Source: Comamonadaceae bacterium
Lineage (GTDB): Bacteria; Pseudomonadota; Gammaproteobacteria; Burkholderiales; Burkholderiaceae_C
Assembly: GCA_947485165.1 (NCBI GenBank)
Contig: CANKRG010000003.1
Span: 1-61,064, forward strand
DNA length: 61,064 bases
Direction: 5' to 3'
Of this stretch, positions 46,689-56,472 are shown in pieces; position 1 is the stretch's first letter; each line of letters starts with the position of its first letter. Below the pieces are notes generated by a model. The model saw nothing but the letters and a program-made list of their open reading frames with translations. It was not told the DNA's origin and searched no databases. The position numbers and the translations under genes were made by a program.

Positions 46689-46955
46689 ATGTCAAAATCT
46701 GAACCCCTCTTCGCCGCCGGTGACGTCTCTAGAATCATAGAAATGGCATGGGAAGACCGCACGCCGTTTGAAGCCATACAACGCACTTATGGTTTAAACG
46801 AGTCTGCGGTGATCAATTTCATGCGCTCCAACATGAAAGCCAGCTCCTTCAGAATGTGGCGCAAACGGGTGACAAGTCGCACCACCAAGCACGCAGCGCT
46901 GCGGCCAGAAGGCGTTAAGCGAGCTTATTGCCCGACGCAATATAAGCGGATGTGA
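46689..46955 (+). CDS. DUF2805 / TIGR03643 family protein
   Basis: 88 residues from the ATG at 46689. The family signature SRIIEMAWEDRTPFEAI and GLNESAVINFMRSNMKASSFRMWR (read in two parts) is complete. Function unknown; it has a helix-turn-helix-like pattern and basic C-terminus, so nucleic acid binding is possible. It is divergent from the acetoacetate-CoA ligase gene and its 3' end overlaps the convergent Cys-rich gene by 41 bases. Confidence 0.88.
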   Translation: MSKSEPLFAAGDVSRIIEMAWEDRTPFEAIQRTYGLNESAVINFMRSNMKASSFRMWRKRVTSRTTKHAALRPEGVKRAYCPTQYKRM

Positions 46956-47127
46956 TGAGAGCATCGCTTTTTGAAGTCACCTCAGACTTCGGTTCAGACG
47001 TTGCTATAGACGTCGATTCAGGCTGGCACATCTTTTCGCCATCCCATTGTTGGCCACACCAGCACTGCCCGTCGGTATTGATCATGCAGTGACCTGTGCC
47101 ACAGCAGCGCTCGTCTTCTTCACCCAT
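46915..47127 (-). CDS. Small cysteine-rich protein
   Basis: 70 residues. The N-terminal half has six Cys (ERCCGTGHCMINTDGQCWC and KMC) and the block GQQWDGEKMC, a pattern I associate with a small uncharacterised betaproteobacterial family; a metal-binding role is an inference from the cysteines. The C-terminal half is Ser/Thr-rich. It overlaps the DUF2805 gene tail to tail by 41 bases. Confidence 0.68.
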   Translation of the reverse strand: MGEEDERCCGTGHCMINTDGQCWCGQQWDGEKMCQPESTSIATSEPKSEVTSKSDALITSAYIASGNKLA

Positions 47128-47172
47128 TGCTGACCTCCAATTTTGGAAAAATAATTTAATTTATATTTTTAA

Positions 47173-47640
47173 ATGACTAAATTATCTAATCCAGTCGATT
47201 CTTTCAAAACAATTATCCCGCCAATCGTGTCATGCTTGGGTTATGGGGGCTTGTTGCCGTTTGTCGCTTTGGCTGCTGCCACGTGGTTTGATAGTAACCA
47301 CAGCAGCTTGTGGCGCGACGCACTATTGGCGTATGGTGCGGTGATCCTTAGTTTTGTAGGTGCATTGCACTGGGGCTTTGCGATGAGTCAGAGCGTTATG
47401 ACGACGAATCGACGCACGCGCAGCTTTGTATGGAGCGTTGTGCCGTCTTTGCTGGCTTGGATTGCGCTGTTGGTGGCGTCTAAATATGCGGTCGTGCTGT
47501 TGGTCGCCGGGTTTTTGATTCACTTTTGGCAAGACAGGCGTTTGGTTCAGCTGGTGAATCTGCCTGCTTGGTATTTGCCGCTGCGCTTGAAGTTGACGCT
47601 TGTAGCTTGTGTTTCGCTGTTTTTTAGCTACTTGTCCTAA
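47173..47640 (+). CDS. DUF3429 family membrane protein
   Basis: 155 residues with five predicted membrane segments. Family features: LGYGGLLPFVALAAATWF near the N-terminus and GAVILSFVGALHWGFAM. Function unknown. It converges on the Stealth-type gene with a 17-base overlap of coding sequence. Confidence 0.85.
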   Translation: MTKLSNPVDSFKTIIPPIVSCLGYGGLLPFVALAAATWFDSNHSSLWRDALLAYGAVILSFVGALHWGFAMSQSVMTTNRRTRSFVWSVVPSLLAWIALLVASKYAVVLLVAGFLIHFWQDRRLVQLVNLPAWYLPLRLKLTLVACVSLFFSYLS

Positions 47641-48682
47641 TTGCTGCCCCTAGCTGTTTTTCGTAACGCGAAGCTTGGGGAAACATCATTTGCAATACTT
47701 CTTGCACCATCGCCAAGCGTGGGTCTAAGTTGTTTGCGTCGTCGGTGGTGTCGTTGATGCAAAAGAAATCGAGTTGGCCGTTTGCTGCTACGAAACTTTC
47801 TAATTCTGCGGTGGTTTTTAAGTCACCCGTGGACAGATAGATATGCGAGTAGTCGCGCAAGGTGGCTTGGCCGTTCGCTAGCGCCCAGCGCAGCACAAAA
47901 TCAGAGACGATGGTGGGTTTGTCCCAAGCGCGGAAAACGGTTGAGCGGACGGATTTAAAAAGGTCAGCCGCTTCGGTTTCTAACGCAAACAGCATCGATT
48001 TCAGCATCGGCCTGGGGGAGTGGGCGAAGGTGCGGTAGGTGTGTTTGAACGGGCTTAGATTTGAATATTGGTTTCGATCTTGGTCTAGTTGTTTATCCGA
48101 GTTTTCATGCGTTTTTAGCCATTGAATCGACAAACGGCAGGCGTTTTCTAGCGCAGTGGCTTCGGGCTGCAAGCCTTCGTTACTCACCGGTAAATCGTCT
48201 GACCAGCCCACGCAAATGCCGTCCTGGCTGAACCAGTGGCTCAAATCGACGCGTGAGCCGAAGAAAACATCGTCGTTGAGGTAAAAATACCGCTCTGACA
48301 AGTTTGGGATGCGGTGAATGTAGGACTCAATATTGGCGGAATCAAAGGTGGGCAGTTTGCTGGATGGGATCAAGTCTTTGTGGTCAATGATGGAAATTTG
48401 TGCTGAATTGTCCAGCCAAGCAGGGGTTTGCGCGTCGGTGACGATGTAAACATGGCCACAATCGGGGAAATAGCGCTCCAGGGCGCGTAGACTGTAGCGC
48501 AGTTCGTCGTTGTCACGAAATCGCCCTTCCACATTGCCGTATTTGGCGATGCTGTTTCGGTTGTTCGCAGTCAATTGGCTGAGCGACTTTTGCCGTTTTT
48601 GCCTCCAAACGGGGTCGTTGCCGTCTACCCACAAGTAAACAATGTCTATTTTTTCAGGCTGAGTGGCTTGCGCAGTTGGCAT
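47624..48682 (-). CDS. Stealth-type sugar-phosphate transferase
   Basis: 352 residues. Stealth proteins transfer hexose-1-phosphate to build phosphodiester-linked surface polysaccharides. The conserved regions are visible: CR1 IDIVYLWVDGNDPVW near residues 12-26, CR2 GRFRDNDELRYSLRALERYF with ISIIDHKDLIP and RYFYLNDDVFFG, and a CR3-like block LKSMLFALETEAADLFKSV. No capsule or LPS gene cluster surrounds it, so it is an isolated copy. It is cytoplasmic by lack of a signal sequence. Confidence 0.85.
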   Translation of the reverse strand: MPTAQATQPEKIDIVYLWVDGNDPVWRQKRQKSLSQLTANNRNSIAKYGNVEGRFRDNDELRYSLRALERYFPDCGHVYIVTDAQTPAWLDNSAQISIIDHKDLIPSSKLPTFDSANIESYIHRIPNLSERYFYLNDDVFFGSRVDLSHWFSQDGICVGWSDDLPVSNEGLQPEATALENACRLSIQWLKTHENSDKQLDQDRNQYSNLSPFKHTYRTFAHSPRPMLKSMLFALETEAADLFKSVRSTVFRAWDKPTIVSDFVLRWALANGQATLRDYSHIYLSTGDLKTTAELESFVAANGQLDFFCINDTTDDANNLDPRLAMVQEVLQMMFPQASRYEKQLGAAIRTSS

Positions 48683-48717
48683 TGATTGAATTTTTCTTAA
48701 ATTTGGCGTGTAAGCTT

Positions 48718-48773
48718 AAATATGACTATAGCCGTTGTATTTGTTTATTTGTGTGCTATAAAAAATATAGCAT
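48718..48773 (+). repeat. Repeat A copy upstream of xylF
   Basis: TATGACTATAGCCGTTGTAT, then TGTGCTATAAAAAATATAGC with the second dyad intact. It occupies the left part of the xylF upstream region. Confidence 0.8.
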
Positions 48774-49040
48774 TTTGGCATTCTATGATATCCGAAACAT
48801 GACATCTTGTCAGTTAGCTCTGTGATGACCTTTTTTAAGGCGATAAAGCACTGCAAATCCTCGTTGCGATAACTTTTTTGCGTGTAGCCATACCGAAACT
48901 AGCGTTTCCCCTAATACTTTCGCGAAAAAAAAAGTGGATACTTCGTTTTCTTGCTGAACTAAATAGCTTTAGTTGTTGAAGGCAGCAGGTTTTAGCTAAA
49001 ACTTAACGCCCTTAGGGGTTTAATAACTGGAGATAAAAGA
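48774..49040 (+). promoter_or_regulatory. xylF upstream region with two palindromes
   Basis: No gene seen. Two perfect palindromes are present: TTTCGCGAAA at 48918-48927 and TTTTAGCTAAAA at 48990-49001, the latter 40 bases before the xylF ATG. Either could be the operator of the ROK repressor encoded in the same locus. The ribosome site CTGGAG precedes the ATG. I cannot fix the -10/-35 elements. Confidence 0.45.
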
Positions 49041-50060
49041 ATGCAATTTAAACGTACTCTGACCGCTTTGGCTTTGGCCATGGCTGCTGGCTCATCTTTC
49101 GCACAATTGGTCGTCGGCGTGAGTTACGACGCGTTCCAAGAAGAGCGTTGGAAGACTGACGAAGCTGCGATCAAGGCGGAGTTGGCTAAATCTGGTGCTA
49201 AATACATCATGTCAGATGCTGGCGCTTCTGCAGAGAAGCAATTGGCTGACATCGACGGTTTGATCGCCAAGGGCGCAAAAGTGTTGATCATCTTGGGTAA
49301 AGACAAGTCTGCCATTTTGCCTGCTGTGAACAAAGCAGCTCAATTGAAGATTCCAGTCATCGCTTACGACCGTTTGTTCGAAGCTCCAGGCGTGACATAC
49401 ATCACGTTTGACAACAAAGAAGTGGGCCGTATGACTGCTCGCGCTATATTGGCTGTCAAACCAAAAGGCAATTTCGCCATCATCAAGGGTGACCCAGGTG
49501 ATGCAAATGCCAATTTCTTGCGCGAAGGCCAAGGCGAAGTGTTGGCTGACGCTATCAAAAAGGGTGACGTGAAGATTGTGGGCGAAGAGTTCACATCTGG
49601 CTGGAACCCACAAAACGCACAGAAAAACATGGAGCAGATCTTGACGAAGAACGCCAACAAGGTTGACGCTGTTATCGCACAAAACGACGGCATGGCCGGC
49701 GGTGTGGTGGCTGCTTTGACTGCTAAAGGCTTGCAAGGTATTCCAGTGTCTGGTCAAGACGGCGACCACGCTGCTTTGAACCGTGTGGCTGCTGGTACGC
49801 AAACTGTGTCAGTCTGGAAAAACTCTGCTGACCTCGGCACCGCTGCTGCCAAAGCTGCCGTCGAGCTGGGCGCTGGCAAGCCTGTAACTGGCGCTGCTGA
49901 CTGGGCTGGCGGCGAGAAAAAAATGACTTTGAAAGCCATCTTCTTGAAGCCAATTCCTGTGACCAAAGACAACTTGGATGTTGTCTTGAAAGCTGGCTAC
50001 ATCAAGAAAGACGTTTTGTGCAAAGGTATTGATGGCGCGAAAGTTGCTGTCTGCAAATAA
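49041..50060 (+). CDS. xylF: D-xylose ABC transporter substrate-binding protein
   Basis: 339 residues with a Sec signal peptide (LTALALAMAAGSSFA). A periplasmic sugar-binding protein of the XylF group: KGAKVLIILGKDKSAI, PVIAYDRLFEAPGVTYITFDN and AIIKGDPGDANANFLREGQ are typical. It is followed by a strong intercistronic hairpin and then xylH. First gene of the xylose locus. Confidence 0.93.
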   Translation: MQFKRTLTALALAMAAGSSFAQLVVGVSYDAFQEERWKTDEAAIKAELAKSGAKYIMSDAGASAEKQLADIDGLIAKGAKVLIILGKDKSAILPAVNKAAQLKIPVIAYDRLFEAPGVTYITFDNKEVGRMTARAILAVKPKGNFAIIKGDPGDANANFLREGQGEVLADAIKKGDVKIVGEEFTSGWNPQNAQKNMEQILTKNANKVDAVIAQNDGMAGGVVAALTAKGLQGIPVSGQDGDHAALNRVAAGTQTVSVWKNSADLGTAAAKAAVELGAGKPVTGAADWAGGEKKMTLKAIFLKPIPVTKDNLDVVLKAGYIKKDVLCKGIDGAKVAVCK

Positions 50061-50135
50061 GCCAAACAATGCTTGCATAACTGCTGAATCTGAATTGACA
50101 GATTAAGTAGCAACTTAAAAAGCAGCTTAGAAGTT

Positions 50136-50162
50136 ACACCGCGGGCTTAGCGCCCGCGGTGT
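50136..50162 (+). promoter_or_regulatory. Intercistronic hairpin between xylF and xylH
   Basis: Perfect 11-base stem ACACCGCGGGC / GCCCGCGGTGT with a 5-base loop and no T run after it. This is not a normal terminator; such hairpins after binding-protein genes commonly protect the upstream mRNA from 3' exonucleases and give more binding protein than permease. Confidence 0.65.
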
Positions 50163-50243
50163 CGTTTGCGACCCCTGAATTTGGTCGTAAAAATCGGTCT
50201 AGTCATTGGTTCTATTGGTTCGGTAGAGGTAGGAGTGAGTATC

Positions 50244-51434
50244 ATGAATCTTGTCATTCAATCAATCAAACGTGCTCAGGTGGACTGGCGCATGGTTTTG
50301 ATGTCCGGTGTGCTGGTGGTTATCGCACTCGTATTTAATATTCTTTCGGACGGTATCTTTTTATCGGCTGAAAACTTGTACAACATCGCCCAGCAGACGG
50401 CTGTGGTGGGTATTCTGGCAACCATCATGGTGCTGATCATCGTGGCGCGCCATATTGATTTGTCGGTGGGTTCTGTGATGGGTTTTGTGGGTGTGTTGAT
50501 CGCCTTTTTGATGTACACCGCAAATTGGTCTTGGCAGGCGGCATCGCTTGCTGGCCTGGCTGCAGCGATTGCTGTGTCCATGTACCAAGGCGCTTTAACT
50601 GCATTTATAGGTGTGCCGTCTTTCGTGGTGACCTTGGGCGGTTTGATGTCATTTCGCGGCGCTGCGTATTTGGTGGCGGATGGAAAGACACAGCCTTTAG
50701 CTGATGAATTTTTTCTCAAGCTTGGCGGTGGCTATAACGGCGGTATCGGCGTTACGGCGAGCTGGGTTATTGGCGGGCTGATCTGTGCAGGTCTCGTTTT
50801 ATCCATGCTGAGCAAGCGCAAAGCCAAAAAAGCGTATGGCGTACCCACAAACTCAGCTTTGATGGATGCAGCGATTGTGTTGATTCCCATCATCATCATT
50901 TTGTCATTTGTGGCAGTCATGAACGCATACCAGCTTCCCAACAAAGCGGAAGCGCAGGGCATACCTATTCCTGTGCTGATCTGGGGTGCTGTGGCTTTAC
51001 TCATTTCGTTTTTGGTACACCGCACGCGGTTCGGACGTTATGTTTACGCCATCGGAGGCAATCCAGATGCGGCAGCGCTCGTTGGTATTCCGGTCAAAAA
51101 AGTAACGATGCTGTTGTTTCTGCTGTTAGCCGTACTGACCACGATTGCAGCCATCGTAGCAATATCTAGGCTAAACGCTGGAACCAACTCGCTTGGTAAT
51201 AACTTGGAGTTGTTGGTTATTGCTGCTACGGTTATTGGCGGCACGGCTTTAGCTGGCGGCAGCGGAACGATTATTGGCTCAGTGCTTGGCGCATTGATCA
51301 TGCAATGTATCGACAGCGGCATGCTGCTGCTGGATATTTCAATTGGTACCCGTTACATCATCATTGGACAAGTTTTGATTGCTGCGGTCGTTTTTGACGT
51401 GGCTTACCGTAAGTGGACAGGAGACACAGTATGA
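50244..51434 (+). CDS. xylH: D-xylose ABC transporter permease
   Basis: 396 residues from the ATG at 50244 with AGGAG 9-13 bases upstream; the open frame continues upstream to 50166 without conservation. A BPD_transp_2-type inner-membrane permease with about 10 helices; [19 protein letters not shown] and [21 protein letters not shown] are the family blocks. Its stop overlaps the xylG start (ATGA). Confidence 0.92.
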   Translation: MNLVIQSIKRAQVDWRMVLMSGVLVVIALVFNILSDGIFLSAENLYNIAQQTAVVGILATIMVLIIVARHIDLSVGSVMGFVGVLIAFLMYTANWSWQAASLAGLAAAIAVSMYQGALTAFIGVPSFVVTLGGLMSFRGAAYLVADGKTQPLADEFFLKLGGGYNGGIGVTASWVIGGLICAGLVLSMLSKRKAKKAYGVPTNSALMDAAIVLIPIIIILSFVAVMNAYQLPNKAEAQGIPIPVLIWGAVALLISFLVHRTRFGRYVYAIGGNPDAAALVGIPVKKVTMLLFLLLAVLTTIAAIVAISRLNAGTNSLGNNLELLVIAATVIGGTALAGGSGTIIGSVLGALIMQCIDSGMLLLDISIGTRYIIIGQVLIAAVVFDVAYRKWTGDTV

Positions 51435-52258
51435 GTAGCCTAAATACTTCAGTTACTACCTCAGTAAATACATCTGTAGATACTTCAAAATGCTTGGTTG
51501 AACTGCGCAACATCAAAAAATCATTCGGTGGTGTGCATGCGGTTGACGATGTCAGCATGACCTTATACCCCGGCGAAGTGGTCGCTGTGCTCGGGCACAA
51601 CGGTGCTGGTAAATCAACACTCATGAAAATGCTTGCGGGTGCGTATCCTATTGACAGCGGCGATGTGATTATTTCGGGTGAAAAAGTTCATGTGCGCTCA
51701 CCAGCTGATGCGCAAAATTTGGGTATCGAATCCATCTACCAAACCTTGGCATTGGCGGATAACCTTGACTCAGTCGCCAATTTGTTTTTAGGCCGTGAGT
51801 TGTTGACCAAATGGCGCACGCTGGATGATCACCGTATGGATGCGGATGCTCGCAAAGTGTTCCATCGTTTGAATAAAAACTTCACCAACGTACGCATTCC
51901 CGTTCGCCGTTTGTCGGGTGGACAACGTCAAGTGGTGGCGATTTCACGCGCCATTTACTTCAATGCGCGTATTTTGATCATGGACGAGCCTACAGCTGCG
52001 CTTGGCCCAGAAGAAACCGCCATGGTCGGTAACTTGGTGCGCCAGCTCAAAGCCGAAGGCGTTGGAATTTTCTTGATCAGCCACGATATGCACGACGTGT
52101 TTGCGCTCAGTGACCGCTTGGCCGTCATGAAAAATGGTAAATCACTTGGCATGTACAAGACGGCGGACGTGACTGAGGACGAGGTGCTGGGCATGATTAT
52201 TTCAGGCAAACAGCCCGTGGGTAAACCACAAACAGATCGCCCCCAGAGTATTAGTTGA
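51431..52258 (+). CDS. xylG: D-xylose ABC transporter ATP-binding protein, single-domain
   Basis: 275 residues from the ATG at 51431. One ABC domain with Walker [10 protein letters not shown], signature LSGGQRQ, Walker [16 protein letters not shown] and the switch His in [11 protein letters not shown]. The E. coli type XylG is about twice as long with two fused domains; this half-length form would act as a homodimer. Nothing suggests a deletion: the domain is complete and a stop follows naturally. Overlaps xylH by 4 bases. Confidence 0.9.
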   Translation: MSSLNTSVTTSVNTSVDTSKCLVELRNIKKSFGGVHAVDDVSMTLYPGEVVAVLGHNGAGKSTLMKMLAGAYPIDSGDVIISGEKVHVRSPADAQNLGIESIYQTLALADNLDSVANLFLGRELLTKWRTLDDHRMDADARKVFHRLNKNFTNVRIPVRRLSGGQRQVVAISRAIYFNARILIMDEPTAALGPEETAMVGNLVRQLKAEGVGIFLISHDMHDVFALSDRLAVMKNGKSLGMYKTADVTEDEVLGMIISGKQPVGKPQTDRPQSIS

Positions 52259-52280
52259 ACGGAAAAATGGCTGAAATGTG

Positions 52281-53564
52281 ATGAAAACTACGGGTGATCA
52301 ACAACTGCTCAAACGCATTAATCGCAGTGTCTTGCTGCGGTTGATGCGTGCAGAGTCAGGCTTGTCTCGTGCGGACTTATCACGCAAAAGTGGGTTGACC
52401 AAATCAACCGTCAGTGCGCTGGTGCGTGAGTTGGTCGCAGAAAAGTGGATGGCTGAAGCGCATGCACCTGTCGCCGTGGAAGGCATGGGTCGGCCATCTA
52501 CACCGTTGCAGCTAGATGCAGAAACTCGGGTGTTGATGGGGGTTGAAATTGCGGTGGAATGCCTGCGTGTGGTGTGCGTGACGTTGACTGGCGTTGTCGT
52601 ATCACATGCCCAAGTGCCCTTGGTTTCAAACTTGGCTGCGCGTGCATGCCAGCAAACCGCGCAGGTGGTGTTTGAACAATGCCAGCAACTGGCTGCAAAA
52701 AAATTATTGCTGTCTGGCGTGGGTGTGTGTTTGCCTGGTGCCATCAATGAAGAAGCTGGTATGGTTCGCTTCGCCCCTAATTTAGGTTGGCGCGAAGTGC
52801 CTTTTTTGAGTATGATTTCAACCGCGTTCATAGATATTGGCGTGCCTCAGGTTCCTATCCATCTTCAAAATGACGCTGATGCGGCAGCGCTGAGTGAATA
52901 TGAGTTTTCAACCTACGAAGGCGAAGACCCTTTGATCTTTGTCAGTTGTGACGTGGGTGTAGGCGCTGGTATTATTTTGAATGACAGGTTGTTTGTGGGC
53001 GCCATTGGTATGGCGGGAGAGATTGGGCATACCATTTTGCAAATTGATGGACCCCTTTGTTCCTGTGGCCGGCTGGGGTGTGCCGAAACTTTCATTGGCT
53101 CGCGGGCATTGAAGACGGCAAAAAACACGGATTTAGCTGGCAAGTATCTAGGCGTTTTGATTCAAAACTTAGATGTCATGTTTAACCCACGCACGATAGT
53201 TTTGGGTGGTCAATCTTGTGTGAACAACCCAGAAGTGATCGATAAAGCAATTGCAACATTGACTAACTACTCAAAATTGGCAGACATGCCGTTGACGACT
53301 GTACGGGCGGCACGCTATGGCTTGTTGGCTGCAGCCGTGGGCTCTGCCGCATTGGTCTGGCATCGTTTTTTGCGACCTATGCCAGTTGGAAAATCTGCGC
53401 CACTGCAGCAAATGGTAAAAAACGCAGTGGCTGCGGCAGCAGAAGTGGAAACAAAAGAAACGGCCAAAGTTGTCCCTTCACTGAAGCCACAAGCTGCTGA
53501 ATATGTGGTGCCAATAAAGCCAGTCAAACGTCGTGGTTCACCCGCGAAAATTCAGGAGCATTGA
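52281..53564 (+). CDS. xylR: ROK-family transcriptional repressor of the xylose locus
   Basis: 427 residues from the ATG at 52281. The N-terminal winged helix-turn-helix (LSRADLSRKSGLTKSTVSAL) and the ROK sugar-kinase-like domain with zinc motif CSCGRLGCAE. Its place inside the operon between xylG and xylB argues for control by xylose; probably autoregulated. The ATP-phosphate loop is poorly conserved, so it should be a sensor, not a kinase. The last 50 residues are a Lys/Pro-rich tail without family similarity. The stop is directly followed by the xylB ATG. Confidence 0.85.
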   Translation: MKTTGDQQLLKRINRSVLLRLMRAESGLSRADLSRKSGLTKSTVSALVRELVAEKWMAEAHAPVAVEGMGRPSTPLQLDAETRVLMGVEIAVECLRVVCVTLTGVVVSHAQVPLVSNLAARACQQTAQVVFEQCQQLAAKKLLLSGVGVCLPGAINEEAGMVRFAPNLGWREVPFLSMISTAFIDIGVPQVPIHLQNDADAAALSEYEFSTYEGEDPLIFVSCDVGVGAGIILNDRLFVGAIGMAGEIGHTILQIDGPLCSCGRLGCAETFIGSRALKTAKNTDLAGKYLGVLIQNLDVMFNPRTIVLGGQSCVNNPEVIDKAIATLTNYSKLADMPLTTVRAARYGLLAAAVGSAALVWHRFLRPMPVGKSAPLQQMVKNAVAAAAEVETKETAKVVPSLKPQAAEYVVPIKPVKRRGSPAKIQEH

Positions 53565-55028
53565 ATGTTTTTAGGTATTGACCTCGGTACGTCGGAAGTT
53601 AAAGTTTTATTGCTTGATGCTGAGCACCATGTCATAGGCATTACGGGTTCGTCATTAGAAGTATCCAGACCCCATATTGGTCATAGCGAGCAAGATCCAG
53701 CCGCATGGTGGAAGGCAACGCAATTGGCATTAGCGCAGTTGAAAAGCAAATTCGCCACTGAATATGCGGCTATCCAAGCGATTGGTTTGTCGGGTCAAAT
53801 GCACGGTGCAGTCTTGCTAGATGCAAACAACCAAGTGTTACGCCCAGCTATTTTGTGGAACGACACCCGTTCTGCAAAAGAATGCGAAGAAATGATGACG
53901 GAGTTACCAACGTTGCCGCAAATTGCAGGTAGTTTGGCCATGCCAGGCTTTACCGCACCCAAGCTGCGTTGGCTTGCTAAACATGAGCCAGCTGTGTTTT
54001 CAAAGATTGCCAAAGTCATCCTGCCTAAAGATTACATTCGCTTCATGCTCACGGGCGAGCATGTGTCCGATATGTCTGATACCAGTGGCAGCATGTGGCT
54101 AGATGTTGAAAAACGCACCTGGTCGGCAGACTTGCTCAAGCTCACGGGGTTGACCGAAGCGCACATGCCGCGTTTGGTCGAGGGCAGTACAGCAAGTGGT
54201 AATTTGACGCTGCAAGCCGCTGAAACATTGGGTTTGCAAGCTGGTATGGTTGTAGCTGGTGGTGCGGGCGACAATGCTTCTAGCGCGATAGGTATGGGCG
54301 CTGTCAATGCGGGTGAAGGCTTTTTGTCTCTGGGTACCAGCGGCGTGTTGTTTGTGGTGACACCTAAATACCAGCCCAATGCGGCCAGTGCGACACATGC
54401 TTTTTGCCATGCGGTGCCAAACCGTTGGCATCAAATGAGTGTGATGCTGTCGGCAGCCAGCTGTTTGCAGTGGGTGACCAAGCTTTTGGGCGCAAGTTCA
54501 GAGGCTGTTCTAGAAGCGCAAGCCAGTGGGTTAAGCGCTACGCAACGCGCCAATGCACCCCTCTTTTTGCCGTATTTAAGTGGCGAACGTACACCGCACA
54601 ACGATGCGGTCACGCGCGGTAGTTTTCATGAGCTCAGCAACGATACGGATGCCGCAGCGCTTGCATATGCCGTGATTGAAGGTGTGAGTTTCGGACTCGC
54701 CGACGGTATGCTTGCCTTGCAGGCTGCAGGTTGCGATGTGAAGCAGCTTTCATTGGTGGGTGGCGGTGCGCGCAGTGCCTTGTGGGCGCAGCAATTGGCT
54801 ACTTTGTTGAATATCAACATCGTGACGCATGAAGAGTCTGCCGCTGGCGGCGCTCTGGGTGCTGCACGGCTAGCTTGGCTAGCAACGGGTGCTGCTGTGG
54901 CTGATGTCTGTTTGACGCCAAAAATATCAAAAACGTACAAACCAGATGCTGAAGAATTGAAAATTTTAGCGCCTAGGTACGAACGTTTCCGTGCCATCTA
55001 TCCCGCTTTGAAAGCTATTCAAAAATAA
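53565..55028 (+). CDS. xylB: Xylulokinase
   Basis: 487 residues. An FGGY-family kinase phosphorylating D-xylulose to xylulose 5-phosphate. N-terminal LGIDLGTSEVKVLLLDAEH, GLSGQMHGAVLLD, then the C-terminal FGGY block LPYLSGERTPHND and adenosine motif SLVGGGARSALWAQQLA. It starts the base after the ROK gene stop (TGAATG), with CAGGAG in front. Confidence 0.94.
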   Translation: MFLGIDLGTSEVKVLLLDAEHHVIGITGSSLEVSRPHIGHSEQDPAAWWKATQLALAQLKSKFATEYAAIQAIGLSGQMHGAVLLDANNQVLRPAILWNDTRSAKECEEMMTELPTLPQIAGSLAMPGFTAPKLRWLAKHEPAVFSKIAKVILPKDYIRFMLTGEHVSDMSDTSGSMWLDVEKRTWSADLLKLTGLTEAHMPRLVEGSTASGNLTLQAAETLGLQAGMVVAGGAGDNASSAIGMGAVNAGEGFLSLGTSGVLFVVTPKYQPNAASATHAFCHAVPNRWHQMSVMLSAASCLQWVTKLLGASSEAVLEAQASGLSATQRANAPLFLPYLSGERTPHNDAVTRGSFHELSNDTDAAALAYAVIEGVSFGLADGMLALQAAGCDVKQLSLVGGGARSALWAQQLATLLNINIVTHEESAAGGALGAARLAWLATGAAVADVCLTPKISKTYKPDAEELKILAPRYERFRAIYPALKAIQK

Positions 55029-55100
55029 GAAAACAGACAAACTGTTCTCCGAGACTGGCAAACTTTTACTTAACAACAACTGCTTCATCAAGGACTAGAC

Positions 55101-56417
55101 ATGAGCTCGTATTTCAACGCTGTCGCCCCAATCAAATTTGAGGGCGCCGAATCTAAAAATCCATTGGCCTTCAAATGGTACGACAAAGACCGCATGGTTA
55201 TGGGCAAACGCATGGAAGACCATTTGCGTTTCGCTGTCTGCTACTGGCACAGCTACTGCTGGAATGGTTTTGACCCGTTTGGCTACGACGGCACATTTGA
55301 GCGTCCTTGGCAACACATTGCTGACCCCATGTCGGCTGCGAAAGCCAAGGCAGATGCCGCATTTGAGTTTTTTCAAAAACTAGGTGCACCTTACTATTGC
55401 TTCCACGACCGTGACGTTGCACCCGAAGGCGCAACACCCCGTGACAGTGTCAATAATCTGCACGCGATGGTTGATGTGTTGGCCGCTAAGCAGCAAGAAA
55501 CTGGTATGAAGCTTTTGTGGGGAACAGCTAATTTGTTCAGCCACCGCCGCTTTATGTCTGGTGCTTCGACCAATCCTGATCCGGAAATCTTTGCACTAGC
55601 TGCCTTGCAAGTCAAAGAAGCCATGGATGCAACACTCAAGCTTGGTGGCGAAAACTATGTTTTATGGGGTGGCCGTGAAGGTTACGAAACTCTGCTGAAC
55701 ACGCAGATGGGGCAAGAGCTGGATCAGATGGGGCGATTCTTGAACATGGTGGTGGACTACAAACACAAAATCGGCTTCAAAGGCGCGATTTTGCTAGAAC
55801 CAAAACCCCGTGAACCGACCAAGCACCAGTACGATTTTGACGTGGCTACCGTGCATGGCTTCTTGCTCAAGCATGGTTTGGAAAAAGAAGTCAAAGTCAA
55901 CATTGAAGCCAACCACGCCACGCTGGCTGGCCACAGCTTTGAGCATGAAATCGCCACCGCGATTGATACTGGCATTTTCGGTTCCATTGACATGAACCGT
56001 GGCGACATGCAGTGCCAGTGGGATACCGACCAGTTCCCGAACAGTATTCCCGAAACCGCTTTGGTGATGTACCAAATCATGCAAGCGGGAGGTTTCACAA
56101 CGGGTGGCGTGAATTTTGACAGCAAAGTGCGCCGTCAATCGATTGACCCTGAAGACATGTTCTACGGCCATATTGGTGGTATGGACGTGACAGCACGGGC
56201 ATTGTTGATCGCCGAAAAAATGATCGCTGATGGTCGCTTTGAAACAGCACGGCAAGATCGCTATGCGGGTTGGAAGTCAAGCTTTGGTGGCGATGTGATG
56301 GCTGGCAAGTTGAGCTTGGATGCTGTGGCGGCACGTGTGCTGCAAAGTAATACCGATACTCGCCCCGTGTCTGGTCGTCAAGAAAACTTGGAAAACTTGT
56401 TGAATTCGTTTATTTAA
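55101..56417 (+). CDS. xylA: Xylose isomerase
   Basis: 438 residues. Interconverts D-xylose and D-xylulose with two divalent metals. The catalytic His is in [12 protein letters not shown]; metal-binding Glu/Asp are in [17 protein letters not shown] and [17 protein letters not shown]; Lys-containing [10 protein letters not shown] also matches. Long (class II) form. It follows xylB by 72 bases. Confidence 0.96.
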   Translation: MSSYFNAVAPIKFEGAESKNPLAFKWYDKDRMVMGKRMEDHLRFAVCYWHSYCWNGFDPFGYDGTFERPWQHIADPMSAAKAKADAAFEFFQKLGAPYYCFHDRDVAPEGATPRDSVNNLHAMVDVLAAKQQETGMKLLWGTANLFSHRRFMSGASTNPDPEIFALAALQVKEAMDATLKLGGENYVLWGGREGYETLLNTQMGQELDQMGRFLNMVVDYKHKIGFKGAILLEPKPREPTKHQYDFDVATVHGFLLKHGLEKEVKVNIEANHATLAGHSFEHEIATAIDTGIFGSIDMNRGDMQCQWDTDQFPNSIPETALVMYQIMQAGGFTTGGVNFDSKVRRQSIDPEDMFYGHIGGMDVTARALLIAEKMIADGRFETARQDRYAGWKSSFGGDVMAGKLSLDAVAARVLQSNTDTRPVSGRQENLENLLNSFI

Positions 56418-56472
56418 CCATATTGATTTCTTAAATTGGCATTCAACCATTGTATTGATTGGAGTGTTAGCT

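Noticed and set aside
49212-49802. A 196-codon minus-strand frame opposite xylF
   Set aside because: Antisense of a well-supported gene, low-complexity composition.
51431-52258. xylG as a truncated pseudogene
   Set aside because: All motifs of one ABC domain are present, the stop is natural, and the downstream regulator gene follows at normal spacing, so a complete single-domain ATPase is the better reading.
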